Source of the DNA: Clostridiales bacterium
GTDB taxonomy: Bacteria; Bacillota; Clostridia; Christensenellales; Borkfalkiaceae
DNA: 38,850 bases
NCBI GenBank assembly: GCA_015069365.1
Contig: SVIT01000006.1
Span: 1 to 38,850, forward strand
Direction: 5' to 3'
Shown: positions 16,547 to 23,285 of the stretch, piece after piece
How the letters are laid out: every line of letters starts with the position of its first letter
How positions within the stretch are numbered: the first letter of the stretch is position 1
Made by a program: the position numbers and the translations under genes
The notes under the pieces: model-generated
Told to the model about the DNA's origin: nothing
What the model saw: the letters and a program-made list of their open reading frames with translations, nothing else
Database searches by the model: none

Positions 16547-17458
16547 ATGAAATTGTTTGATGTTTCCAGTGATTCTACGGGTGATCTGAAAAAAGAATAC
16601 AGAGAGGAGAGAGGGATCTGGTTCGTTCCATTGACGTTTACGTTAGAGAAGAACGGACAAATCGAAGAAGGACTGGATAATTTTACGACGGAAGAAGAAT
16701 ACGTCGAATTTTTTGAAAAAGTAGAGAATGGGGCATTCCCCCGTACGGCAAAGTTGAACTATGAGGCGCATATCGAGCATTTCACGAAGATGGCGGAGGC
16801 AGGCGTTAAAGACGTTTTGCATTTCATGATTTCTTCGGGACTTGCCAACACGATTACGATCACGCGCCAAGCGGCGGCAGACGTCAAGGCGAAATATCCC
16901 GATTTTAACGTGTATGCGGTAGATCCTTTGACCGCGACGATTGGGCAGGGCATGCTGGCGGCGTTGGCGGCGGATTGCAGGGATAAAGGTATGACGGCGC
17001 AGGCAACGTACGATTATTTGATGGAGGCGCGTCAGCGTATCCAACACTGTATTGTTCCCAATGATTTGTTCTATCTTAAGAAAGGCGGACGCGTTTCTGC
17101 AGTATCGGCGGCGGTCGGTACAATGCTTAATATCAAGCCGATGATCACGTTCGACGAAGAGGGAAAACTGAAGGTCGTTGAGAAAAATAAAGGTATGAAA
17201 AAAGCCTTTGCAAGGATACTGCAACACATGGAGAAGGCACCCATGGACGAGTTGAAGATCGCAGTAATCGTGCATACGAACAATTATGCGGGCGCGGAAG
17301 AGCTTGCAAAGCTCGTTGAAGAAAAGACGGGGGTAAAACCCTTGGTTACCATTATGGGTCCCGTAATCGGGTCGCACGTAGGCCCTGGGTCGGTCTCCTG
17401 CGGTTGGCTGTCCACCAAGACGAGAAAACAACTTTCAAGTGAGTTATACGGCGATTGA
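16547..17458 (+). CDS. DegV family protein (fatty-acid-binding type)
   Basis: The 303-residue protein matches the DegV fold: N-terminal DVSSDSTGDLKKEY with the ligand-contacting SSDST, central HFMISSGLANTITITRQAA, LKKGGRVSA and the C-terminal PVIGSHVGPGSV. DegV/FakB proteins bind a fatty acid and present it to the kinase FakA for phosphorylation. No fakA is in the window. It is a single-gene transcript with its own promoter and terminator. Many Firmicutes have several DegV paralogues, so the exact lipid preference cannot be stated. Confidence 0.93.
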   Translation: MKLFDVSSDSTGDLKKEYREERGIWFVPLTFTLEKNGQIEEGLDNFTTEEEYVEFFEKVENGAFPRTAKLNYEAHIEHFTKMAEAGVKDVLHFMISSGLANTITITRQAAADVKAKYPDFNVYAVDPLTATIGQGMLAALAADCRDKGMTAQATYDYLMEARQRIQHCIVPNDLFYLKKGGRVSAVSAAVGTMLNIKPMITFDEEGKLKVVEKNKGMKKAFARILQHMEKAPMDELKIAVIVHTNNYAGAEELAKLVEEKTGVKPLVTIMGPVIGSHVGPGSVSCGWLSTKTRKQLSSELYGD

Positions 17459-17478
17459 AAAATTACTTTATAAACAGT

Positions 17479-17508
17479 AAAACGGCGTTTGCGCCGTTTT
17501 TTGTTTTT
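17479..17508 (+). terminator. Terminator after degV
   Basis: AAAACGGCG (17479-17487) and CGCCGTTTT (17492-17500) with a four-base loop and a TTGTTTTTT tail. Confidence 0.9.
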
Positions 17509-17516
17509 TCAAACGC

Positions 17517-17544
17517 TTGACTTTTAAAAATAAAGTGATATAAT
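17517..17544 (+). promoter_or_regulatory. Promoter of the cobalamin riboswitch operon
   Basis: TTGACT (17517-17522), 16-base spacer, TATAAT (17539-17544), placed so that transcription starts just before the riboswitch. Confidence 0.85.
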
Positions 17545-17564
17545 GAAAATACAACCAAATACGA

Positions 17565-17760
17565 ACGAACGGTATCCTTTCTGCGGAAAGGGTTTAATAG
17601 GGAAGAGAGAAATCGGTTTTTCCGAATTGCTCCACTGCCTCCGCAACCGTAAGAACGTCCGCACCTTTTCACTGTATTTTTATGGGAAGGAAAGGGGCAG
17701 GTATGCGATGAATGTATATCAGGGCGTTGTAAGTCGGGAGACCTGCCGTGCGTTTTAAAG
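17565..17760 (+). promoter_or_regulatory. Adenosylcobalamin (B12) riboswitch
   Basis: Conserved blocks appear in the right order. TTAATAGGGAA is at 17593-17603, GCCTCCGCAACCGTAA ends near 17652, and CACTG is near 17670. GGGAAGG is at 17684-17690, GCGATGAA near 17705-17712, and the B12 box AGTCGGGAGACCTGCC at 17732-17747. GGCAGGT (17696-17702) pairs perfectly with ACCTGCC (17741-17747). It is followed by a terminator (17825-17856) 16 bases before the first start codon, implying that B12 binding favours termination. The downstream genes encode a B12-binding-type lipoprotein and an ECF S component, which agrees with this ligand. Confidence 0.93.
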
Positions 17761-17824
17761 CGAATTTTCTGCGGAGAGGCGGAGAAGGGATCAGGTCTTT
17801 TACAAGGCTTTTTTCATGATACTT

Positions 17825-17856
17825 TCCAAACGCGGATATTCGCGTTTGGATTTTTT
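17825..17856 (+). terminator. Riboswitch-controlled terminator
   Basis: CCAAACGCG (17826-17834) and CGCGTTTGG (17841-17849) form a perfect 9-bp stem followed by ATTTTTT. It lies within the leader, just before the lipoprotein gene at 17873, and is the likely expression platform of the cobalamin riboswitch. Confidence 0.88.
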
Positions 17857-17872
17857 AATGTGAGGTGTTCTT

Positions 17873-18337
17873 ATGAAACGCAAAATTGTATCTATTCTTT
17901 TGGCGGTACTGGCTTTGACTTGCGCGTCGTCTTGTTCCTTGACGGACGGAGTGAAAAATCTTCTCGACAAACTGGAGGGTAAGACGGACGGGGTCGCGCT
18001 TGCTTATCACATGGAGGCGACGGAAACGCGCATTGTAATTGTTCCTGAAAGTCAAATCGGGGATACGACGTTGATTGATTATATGGAGAGGGCGAGACTC
18101 AACGGCGGGTTCACTTATGAGGTAAAAGACGGTATGGTGACGAGTATCAACGGAAAATCGAACACGGCGGACTTTAGCGGTTGTTGGATGTTGTACACGT
18201 CTGATGCCGAGTTCTCCAACACCGCTTGGGGGACGGTCGAGTACAATGGAAAAACGCTTGGCAGTGCGATTGTCGGGACAGAAGATCTGCCTACAAAAGC
18301 GGATGAAATTTATCTCTGGGAATACTGCACCTTTTAA
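17873..18337 (+). CDS. Lipoprotein with transcobalamin-like (DUF4430) domain, candidate B12-capturing protein
   Basis: The 154-residue product has a lipoprotein signal peptide: MKRK, a hydrophobic stretch, then LTCASSCSL. Cleavage before the Cys at residue 21 is likely, though the box is not ideal. The rest fits the DUF4430 layout: TTLIDYMERAR, TYEVKDGMVTSINGK, then CWMLYTSDAEFSNTAWGTVE. This domain resembles the C-terminal part of animal transcobalamin and intrinsic factor. It is the first gene after a cobalamin riboswitch, and the next gene is an ECF S component. I infer it captures corrinoid at the outer face of the membrane. That function is not proven by sequence. Confidence 0.8.
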   Translation: MKRKIVSILLAVLALTCASSCSLTDGVKNLLDKLEGKTDGVALAYHMEATETRIVIVPESQIGDTTLIDYMERARLNGGFTYEVKDGMVTSINGKSNTADFSGCWMLYTSDAEFSNTAWGTVEYNGKTLGSAIVGTEDLPTKADEIYLWEYCTF

Positions 18338-18364
18338 AAAGGTGTAGGGCAGGTATGCGATGAA
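18329..18364 (+). repeat. Intergenic hairpin plus 18-base copy of riboswitch sequence
   Basis: CACCTTTT and AAAAGGTG form a hairpin over the lipoprotein stop codon. Directly after it, GGGCAGGTATGCGATGAA (18347-18364) repeats exactly bases 17695-17712 of the cobalamin riboswitch. The copy spans the proposed start codon of the next gene. GCACCTTTT also precedes both copies, 34 and 20 bases upstream. Confidence 0.7.
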
Positions 18365-18932
18365 CGACAAAATTCGACAAAACGGACGGAGTATGTCTGA
18401 AAATAACGGACGAAAAAGGACTGCGAAAGAATGCGCCTATCTCGCGGTTTTTGTCGCGCTGACAATCGGCGCGCAACTGGCGTTTTTCGCAATCCCTGGA
18501 ATAGAAGTCGTGACGGTTTTGTTCGTGGCATATTCCTTTGTATTCGGGGCAAGACGAGGGATGTTGGCGGCGACGGCGTTTTCTCTTTTACGGCAGTTTG
18601 TCTTTGGAATTTTTGTCAACGTGCTCGTGTTGTACTTATTGTATTACAATCTGCTTGCCTTTGTGTTCGGCAGGTTGGGAAGACGTGGGAAACCGAGCGT
18701 ACGCACGTTAATTTTCTTGACGATGCTAGCGTGCGTCTTTACTGTGTTTTTTACGCTGACGGACAATCTTTTGACAGCGTTTTGGTATGGGCTGTCGGGG
18801 AACGCCGCGCGGGTGTACTTTTCTGCATCCATACCCGTTATGATTTCGCAGACGGTGTGTACGGCGGTGACGGTGGGCGTCTTGTTTTTGCCCTTACAAC
18901 GGGTGTTTTCCACTATCAAAAAAGGAATGTAA
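18360..18932 (+). CDS. ECF transporter S component, candidate cobalamin or precursor uptake
   Basis: A 190-residue membrane protein with a basic N-terminus and about six hydrophobic segments. An alanine-rich first helix (AYLAVFVALTIGAQLAFF) and PGIEVVTVLFVAYSFVFGARRGM resemble S components of group II ECF transporters. S components bind the vitamin and dock on shared EcfA/EcfA'/EcfT, which are not in the window. Operon position behind a B12 riboswitch and a DUF4430 lipoprotein points to cobalamin or a related corrinoid. The start could be ATG 18360 or the ATG at 18393, which has GGACGGAG upstream. A shared terminator follows directly. Confidence 0.82.
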   Translation: MNDKIRQNGRSMSENNGRKRTAKECAYLAVFVALTIGAQLAFFAIPGIEVVTVLFVAYSFVFGARRGMLAATAFSLLRQFVFGIFVNVLVLYLLYYNLLAFVFGRLGRRGKPSVRTLIFLTMLACVFTVFFTLTDNLLTAFWYGLSGNAARVYFSASIPVMISQTVCTAVTVGVLFLPLQRVFSTIKKGM

Positions 18933-18957
18933 AAGGCTTGCCGCACGGCAAGCCTTT
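18932..18957. terminator. Bidirectional terminator
   Basis: AAAGGCTTGCC (18932-18942) and GGCAAGCCTTT (18947-18957), perfect 11-bp stem. It separates the S-component gene from the convergent HIRAN-like gene and overlaps the stop codons of both. Confidence 0.85.
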
Positions 18958-19390
18958 ACTCGTATAAATGTGAAAAATCCTCGTATTCATTTAAAAATTC
19001 TTTTGTGTCGAGAATGCGGAGATTGCAACCGAAGTAGGGATGAGGCGGTCCGCCCGTGATTTTTTCGATTTCACCGTCTCGGCAAAATCCGTGGCCGAAA
19101 AGGGCGACAAGCTTTTCCGACAGAGAATCTTCCAAAAACCCGAGTGTGCGGTTTAGGGAGATACTGTATACGGAAATGCGGTTGGGAAAATCGTCCATAG
19201 GAGTATGAACAATCTGCAATTCGTCCCCTTCGCGGCTCTGTGCGATTGCGCCTTGGTGAGAAAGGGAGGTGACCGCGTGCAGTTTGCAAAAAACGGGGAA
19301 GGAAAGACCACTCTCTTTCAACCGCCGAGCATACGCCTTTTCCTCTTTTCTTGCTTGTCTTTTCATTTGTAAATATGTCCAAACGTTCAT
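18956..19390 (-). CDS. HIRAN-domain-like small protein
   Basis: The 144-residue protein has a basic N-terminal helix (residues 1-28) followed by a region laid out like a HIRAN domain. Segments in order are FCKLHAVTSLSHQGAIAQ, GDELQIVHTPMDDFPNRISVYS, RTLGFLEDSLSEKL, and GGPPHPYFGCNLRIL. HIRAN domains bind DNA ends in helicases and also occur alone in small bacterial proteins. The typical N-P-x-A-I/V-x-V core is here F-P-N-R-I-S-V. The promoter's TATACT lies only six bases before the ATG, so the message is probably leaderless. Function unknown. Confidence 0.65.
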   Translation of the reverse strand: MNVWTYLQMKRQARKEEKAYARRLKESGLSFPVFCKLHAVTSLSHQGAIAQSREGDELQIVHTPMDDFPNRISVYSISLNRTLGFLEDSLSEKLVALFGHGFCRDGEIEKITGGPPHPYFGCNLRILDTKEFLNEYEDFSHLYE

Positions 19391-19396
19391 ATCAAA

Positions 19397-19425
19397 AGTA
19401 TAGCATACTTTCGCGGGATTGTAAA
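19397..19425 (-). promoter_or_regulatory. Promoter of the HIRAN-like gene, leaderless arrangement
   Basis: Minus strand: TTTACA (19425-19420), 17-base spacer, TATACT (19402-19397). Only six bases separate the -10 box from the ATG at 19390, so transcription would start at or next to the A of the start codon. Confidence 0.75.
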
Positions 19426-19482
19426 GCGAAAGAATAAGAAAGAAGGCGGAAAGAATTTAACAGAAAAAATATTGAAAAAGTC

Positions 19483-19511
19483 TTGCAATCTTGCACGGGA
19501 TTTGATACAAT
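19483..19511 (+). promoter_or_regulatory. Promoter of the UDP-sugar pyrophosphorylase gene
   Basis: TTGCAA (19483-19488), 17-base spacer, TACAAT (19506-19511), then AAAGGAGA and the ATG at 19540. Confidence 0.8.
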
Positions 19512-19539
19512 ATATAAAAATAAAGAAAGGAGATTTTGT

Positions 19540-20769
19540 ATGACTTACGAACAGGCAAAAGCGTTGCTCGAAGAAAAAGGGCAGGCGCATCTCTTGAAAT
19601 ATTATGATGAGTTAGACGCTGCGGGCAAGGCGAGATTGCTCGATGGAATCGCAAGCATTGCGTGGGATTTTGAAGAGGCGTTGGCAAACCCCGCTGACTT
19701 GAGCGGTAAGGGCCGTGTAATCAGCCCGATCGAAGGGCTTCGCATTGCAGACATCGAAGAGAGATATGAAGAATATGAGAAAGTCGGTGTTGAGGCGATC
19801 AAGGCAGGGAAAGTCGCGGCGGTATTGTTGGCGGGCGGTATGGGTACCCGTTTGGGGGTAGACGGTCCGAAGGGCGCGTACGATATCGGCGTAACCAAGC
19901 CTTTGTACATTTTCGAACAGCAGATGAACAATCTTAAGGAAGTGGTTGCAAAATGCGGCGTGATTGTTCCTTTGTATATCATGACGAGCGATAAAAACCA
20001 TGACCAGACGACGGCGTTCTGGAAAGAACACGACTATTTCGGCTATCCCGAGGCGGACGTTAAGTTTTTCAAACAGGAAATGGCGCCTGCGGTTGACTAT
20101 GATGGGAAGATTATTTTAGAGCGTAAGGATACGCCTGCTCTTTCTCCCAACGGCAACGGCGGTTGGTTCAGCTCGTTGCAAAAGGCAGGGCTTTGCGAAG
20201 ATTTGCATGCGCGCGGTGTAGAATGGCTGAATATCTACGCGGTAGACAACGTATTGCAAAGAATTGCCGATCCCGTATTTGTCGGTGCGACGATTTTACA
20301 CGGCGTAAACTGTGGTGCGAAAGCAATCTGCAAAACCAATCCTTATGAAAAGGTAGGCGTTTTGTGTATGGACGGTACGCAGCCCGACATTATCGAATAT
20401 TACGAGCTGACGGACGAGATGGCGAACCAGAAAGATGAAAAGGGCAATCTTGCATACCTTTACGGCGTTATCATGAACTATTTGTTCCGCTTGACGAAAC
20501 TGGAAGAAATCGTTGACCAAAAAATCCCCGTGCACATTGTTGAAAAGAAGATCGAGTGTCTTTGCGAAGACGGTGTAACGAGAAAACCTGAAAAGGAAAA
20601 CGGCAAAAAATTCGAGGCGCTCGCAGTCGACCTTATTAAATTGATGGGCAGTGTATTGCCTTTCGAGGTTGTACGTGAAAAAGAATTCGCGCCCATCAAA
20701 AATAAGACGGGCGTTGACAGTGTAGAGTCCGCGAGAGAACTCTTAAAAGGCAACGGAGTGATACTGTAA
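19540..20769 (+). CDS. UDPGP-family uridylyltransferase, eukaryotic UAP1-like (UDP-N-acetylhexosamine pyrophosphorylase)
   Basis: The 409-residue protein joins UTP to a sugar 1-phosphate. It has the nucleotide loop LLAGGMGTRLG (residues 97-106), PKGAYDIG, the uracil/sugar region TSDKNHDQTTAFWKEHDYFG, PNGNGGWFSSL and IYAVDNVL. The order matches the AGX1/UAP1 branch that makes UDP-GlcNAc/GalNAc in eukaryotes, rather than the bacterial GlmU or GalU types. The ATG at 19540 has AAAGGAGA 7 bases before it, so the upstream extension of the frame is rejected. The next gene overlaps by one base (TAATG). Sugar specificity is inferred from family only. Confidence 0.88.
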   Translation: MTYEQAKALLEEKGQAHLLKYYDELDAAGKARLLDGIASIAWDFEEALANPADLSGKGRVISPIEGLRIADIEERYEEYEKVGVEAIKAGKVAAVLLAGGMGTRLGVDGPKGAYDIGVTKPLYIFEQQMNNLKEVVAKCGVIVPLYIMTSDKNHDQTTAFWKEHDYFGYPEADVKFFKQEMAPAVDYDGKIILERKDTPALSPNGNGGWFSSLQKAGLCEDLHARGVEWLNIYAVDNVLQRIADPVFVGATILHGVNCGAKAICKTNPYEKVGVLCMDGTQPDIIEYYELTDEMANQKDEKGNLAYLYGVIMNYLFRLTKLEEIVDQKIPVHIVEKKIECLCEDGVTRKPEKENGKKFEALAVDLIKLMGSVLPFEVVREKEFAPIKNKTGVDSVESARELLKGNGVIL

Positions 20770-21122
20770 TGGCTACGGAATTAGAAGGGAATGAAAAACT
20801 GCAACGGTTTATCCATCTGCTTGCAGATCTTAACCATGAAACGGTAGAGATGCTCAAGACAGGGGACATGAGTTTACTGTACGCGATGAACGATACTGTT
20901 GAGGAAATGTACTCCATTCAGCACGAAGGCACGGAAGACGCATATACAGCAATCGAAGAGGATATGCAGATTATCTACAAGAATTTCAATGCTATGGTCA
21001 TGATGGTACAGAGTAATGAAAAGGAAACGCCCGACAAAGCGACGGGCGAAGCGTCTAAGAAATTCTTGAGAAATATCTTTGACGCAAACGTGCGTATTAT
21101 CCTTGCGTACGGCTTAGCATAA
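20769..21122 (+). CDS. Small helical protein of unknown function
   Basis: A 117-residue protein, acidic and Met-rich, predicted mainly alpha-helical, with no signal peptide or membrane segment. Its start codon overlaps the stop of the UDP-sugar pyrophosphorylase gene (TAATG), so it is translationally coupled to it. No family recognised. The overlap suggests a partner or regulator of the enzyme, but this is guesswork. Confidence 0.7.
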   Translation: MATELEGNEKLQRFIHLLADLNHETVEMLKTGDMSLLYAMNDTVEEMYSIQHEGTEDAYTAIEEDMQIIYKNFNAMVMMVQSNEKETPDKATGEASKKFLRNIFDANVRIILAYGLA

Positions 21123-21140
21123 AAGGCCAAAATATAAAAC

Positions 21141-21174
21141 AAGGCACCCAGGTACGAGCTGAGTGCCTTTTTTT
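21141..21174 (+). terminator. Terminator after the pyrophosphorylase operon
   Basis: AAGGCACCCA (21141-21150) pairs with TGAGTGCCTT (21160-21169) with one G-U pair, followed by TTTTT. The loop GGTACGAGC is part of a motif seen elsewhere in the window. Confidence 0.88.
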
Positions 21175-21177
21175 CTA

Positions 21178-21555
21178 TCAAAATACGTTACCTAAACGGA
21201 AATCATAGGAGATGGGTACGCTTTCCGTGATTCCAAGGAGTAAGGACACTTTCGGAAGCGCGTTTGCATAATCCTGCAGGTACAAAAATCCCAACGTTTC
21301 ATTTAGTTGATAATCGATTTCCTGTAAAACGGTATGCGGCATCCATACGTGCAGATGTTCCCGTTTGTCTTCCCAGATTGCTTGTACGGCAACGCCGTCC
21401 TCATAAGACGCGGTTGCCGATTCGGATTTTTCGTACAACGCTTCCAAGGCCTTATGCAGTTGGTCGAACGTCGTTTGGACGTAATTCAGTTCGTAAAAAG
21501 TCAGCCCCAAGATAAGTCCGAGGGCGACGACAATGCTAATAATCGTGCGTATCAT
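21178..21555 (-). CDS. DUF4363 family membrane-anchored protein
   Basis: A 125-residue protein with one N-terminal membrane segment (IISIVVALGLILGLTF) and a helical extracytoplasmic part containing two Trp-rich spots (AIWEDKREHLHVWMPH). It ends in a helix with DYANALPKVSLLLG. This arrangement matches DUF4363, a family that often lies beside DUF421. The ATG at 21555 is preferred over the GTG at 21561 because AGGAG lies five bases before it. It is 15 bases after the DUF421 gene and is probably cotranscribed. Role unknown. Confidence 0.75.
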   Translation of the reverse strand: MIRTIISIVVALGLILGLTFYELNYVQTTFDQLHKALEALYEKSESATASYEDGVAVQAIWEDKREHLHVWMPHTVLQEIDYQLNETLGFLYLQDYANALPKVSLLLGITESVPISYDFRLGNVF

Positions 21556-21570
21556 AGTCACTCCTATTCA

Positions 21571-22257
21571 TTACCATAACGTTTCCTGCCATTGCAGGTG
21601 GAATACTTCAAACTTGCTGCCTTTCTTTTGGAAATAAACTTTTCCGTCACCGTCAACGGTCATTACCAAAACCTGCTTTATATCCTTGCACCCATGGTTT
21701 TTGAGGACGTCCAAGAAGTAATTTTCCGTTTTTTGGGTCAGCTCGATATTTTTCTTGTCGAATTTTCCTTCGTCGATTAGAAGAATGGGCAAAGAGGATT
21801 GCAGATTTTGATAATCTTTCTTTGGTAGGGCGGAAAAATTCCCCTCGGCTTCATATAGGGCGTATTCGACTGCGTCCAAAGAAAAATACCCCTCCGAACG
21901 CAAGCTTTCAATGAGGTCGGACACGTCGAGATTGTTCTTTTTCAGCTGTGTATCGTCAATTCCGTTTTTATTGAGGACAATACTGGGCGAACCGCTCAGT
22001 ACGGTTTTTGCGCCTGTGAAATTCAGGTCGACCAAGCAGACGATTTGGTGTAATAGATACACAGTTAAGATGGAGATGATACCGTACAAAAGCGGGATAG
22101 AGGTATCTTCCATGGGAATACAGGCGAGTTCGGAGATAATCAGGGTAATGACCAGTTCATACGGTTGCATTTCCCCGATTTGCCGTTTTCCCATCAGGCG
22201 CATGACGATAAACAGCGCGACAAAAATAATAATCGTGCGGATAAAAATAAGTCCCAT
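21571..22257 (-). CDS. DUF421 (YetF-like) membrane protein
   Basis: The 228-residue product starts with two to three hydrophobic segments. The characteristic RLMGKRQIGEMQPYELVITL motif follows the first of them, then ACIPMED. A soluble C-terminal domain includes GSPSIVLNKNGI and SLRSEGYFSLDAVEYALYE. These are hallmarks of YetF/DUF421 proteins, for which roles in the cell envelope and in spores have been suggested. The ATG at 22257 is chosen; upstream codons in frame lack a normal start. Coupled to a DUF4363 gene. Its promoter is not evident in the folT leader. Confidence 0.88.
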   Translation of the reverse strand: MGLIFIRTIIIFVALFIVMRLMGKRQIGEMQPYELVITLIISELACIPMEDTSIPLLYGIISILTVYLLHQIVCLVDLNFTGAKTVLSGSPSIVLNKNGIDDTQLKKNNLDVSDLIESLRSEGYFSLDAVEYALYEAEGNFSALPKKDYQNLQSSLPILLIDEGKFDKKNIELTQKTENYFLDVLKNHGCKDIKQVLVMTVDGDGKVYFQKKGSKFEVFHLQWQETLW

Positions 22258-22321
22258 ATACCTATTTTGCGAAAAGGGGGGAAAAATATTCTGTCTTTCT
22301 ACGTCTTCTATGTGCAAACGC

Positions 22322-22350
22322 TTGCTTTTTTTGCTCGCAAGATATATAAT
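22322..22350 (+). promoter_or_regulatory. Promoter of the folate riboswitch-folT transcript
   Basis: TTGCTT (22322-22327), 17-base spacer, TATAAT (22345-22350). Transcription would start about ten bases before the riboswitch. Confidence 0.8.
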
Positions 22351-22364
22351 AGACGTAGAAAAGT

Positions 22365-22454
22365 AAGAGTAGCCTTTGACGCGTGAAGTGCCACCGAACG
22401 GGACGTTGTCGGTGGACGAAAGGAAAATCCTGCGGTGTCAAGGCGCGTCCGCTA
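22365..22454 (+). promoter_or_regulatory. Tetrahydrofolate (THF) riboswitch
   Basis: The sequence follows the folate riboswitch pattern: GAGTAG, then GCGTGAAGTGCCACCGAACGG with GGACGTTGTCGGTGG, ACGAAAGG, TGCGGTG, and GTCCGCT. Stems are visible: CCTTTGAC with GTCAAGG, CCACCG with CGGTGG, and GGA with TCC around AAAA. The next gene is the folate-type S component folT, as expected. The match is to consensus memory, not to a computed model. Confidence 0.88.
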
Positions 22455-22515
22455 CGAACGAGGCACCCATGTACGCGTTGAATGTGTAAAAGGGCTTGTC
22501 TATACGCTTTTGCGG

Positions 22516-22540
22516 ACCTCTCACAACGGGAGGTTTTTAT
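22516..22540 (+). promoter_or_regulatory. Hairpin that holds the folT ribosome site, with T run
   Basis: ACCTC pairs with GAGGT around TCACAACGG, and the 3' arm contains the GGGAGG ribosome-binding site, followed by TTTTTA and then the ATG at 22542. The hairpin could act as a terminator, as a cover of the ribosome site, or both, under control of the THF aptamer. Confidence 0.6.
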
Positions 22541-22541
22541 T

Positions 22542-23153
22542 ATGTCCGAAAGAGGAAAAGCAAAGGGGAAAACGGGGTTTTGGAAACGTTTATTACTCTC
22601 CCCAACGCTTGCTGAGAAGAACAAGAGCCACAAGATTGCGTATATTGCGGTGATGACGGCGTTTATTGTCGTAGCGAATATGCTGTTCGAATTCAAGCTG
22701 GCGGAGACGCAGTTTTCGTTTACGTTGGTTATATCTGCGCTGACGGGGATTATTATTGGGCCTTTATTTGGGTTCGTGGCTTGTTTTTTTGGGGATTTGG
22801 TCGGTTTTTTATACAATTCTGGCGGGTTTACCTATATGCCGTGGATCGGGATTTCCATGGGCTTGACGGCAACGGTTTCGGGGTTGATCATGAGCGGTAT
22901 TCCCACGAAAAAGACGTGGTTTTTATACGTAAAATTACTGCTGGTCTGCCTTGTTACGTTTGCGCTGTGTACGGTGGCAATCAATACGACTGCGTTTTGG
23001 ATTTTGTATTCGAAAACGAGCTATGGGGTGTATCTCGTCTCCCGTCTTTTTGTGCAGGGGCAGATTTGGAACAGCCTTTTAAACTATGCGTTGCTGTTTG
23101 TAGCGGTACCCGTTTTAGAGAAAATAAAACCGCTGAAATTAAATATTCGTTGA
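22542..23153 (+). CDS. folT: Folate ECF transporter S component FolT
   Basis: A 203-residue membrane protein with a basic N-terminus, then about six hydrophobic segments. Family-like features include KIAYIAVMTAFIVVANMLFE, FTLVISALTGIIIGPLFGFV and GFVACFFGDLVGFL. FolT binds folates and docks on the shared ECF energising module, not in the window. The start at 22542 follows GGGAGG by 8 bases; the longer upstream frame overlaps the leader and is rejected. The THF riboswitch makes the substrate assignment firmer than the protein alone. Confidence 0.88.
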   Translation: MSERGKAKGKTGFWKRLLLSPTLAEKNKSHKIAYIAVMTAFIVVANMLFEFKLAETQFSFTLVISALTGIIIGPLFGFVACFFGDLVGFLYNSGGFTYMPWIGISMGLTATVSGLIMSGIPTKKTWFLYVKLLLVCLVTFALCTVAINTTAFWILYSKTSYGVYLVSRLFVQGQIWNSLLNYALLFVAVPVLEKIKPLKLNIR

Positions 23154-23186
23154 TATTTTGCCGAGGAAATTTTTGAGAAAAGGTAA

Positions 23187-23220
23187 AAAAAGTCGTCAGT
23201 GAACTATTGACGGCTTTTTA
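23187..23220 (+). terminator. Terminator after folT
   Basis: AAGTCGTCA pairs with TGACGGCTT (one G-U), followed by TTTATTA. Its 3' arm overlaps the -35 box of the next promoter. Confidence 0.8.
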
Positions 23221-23235
23221 TTATTATGCTATAAT
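23207..23235 (+). promoter_or_regulatory. Promoter of the lgt operon, overlapping the folT terminator
   Basis: TTGACG (23207-23212), 17-base spacer, TATAAT (23230-23235). The -35 box is inside the 3' arm of the folT terminator. Confidence 0.8.
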
Positions 23236-23285
23236 AATAAAGATCGTATTTAAAAAAAATCGGTCAAGTGTAAAGGAGAAAGAAA

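Noticed and set aside
17543..17758. 71-codon frame within the cobalamin riboswitch
   Set aside because: The region is explained by conserved riboswitch blocks; the frame has no ribosome site.
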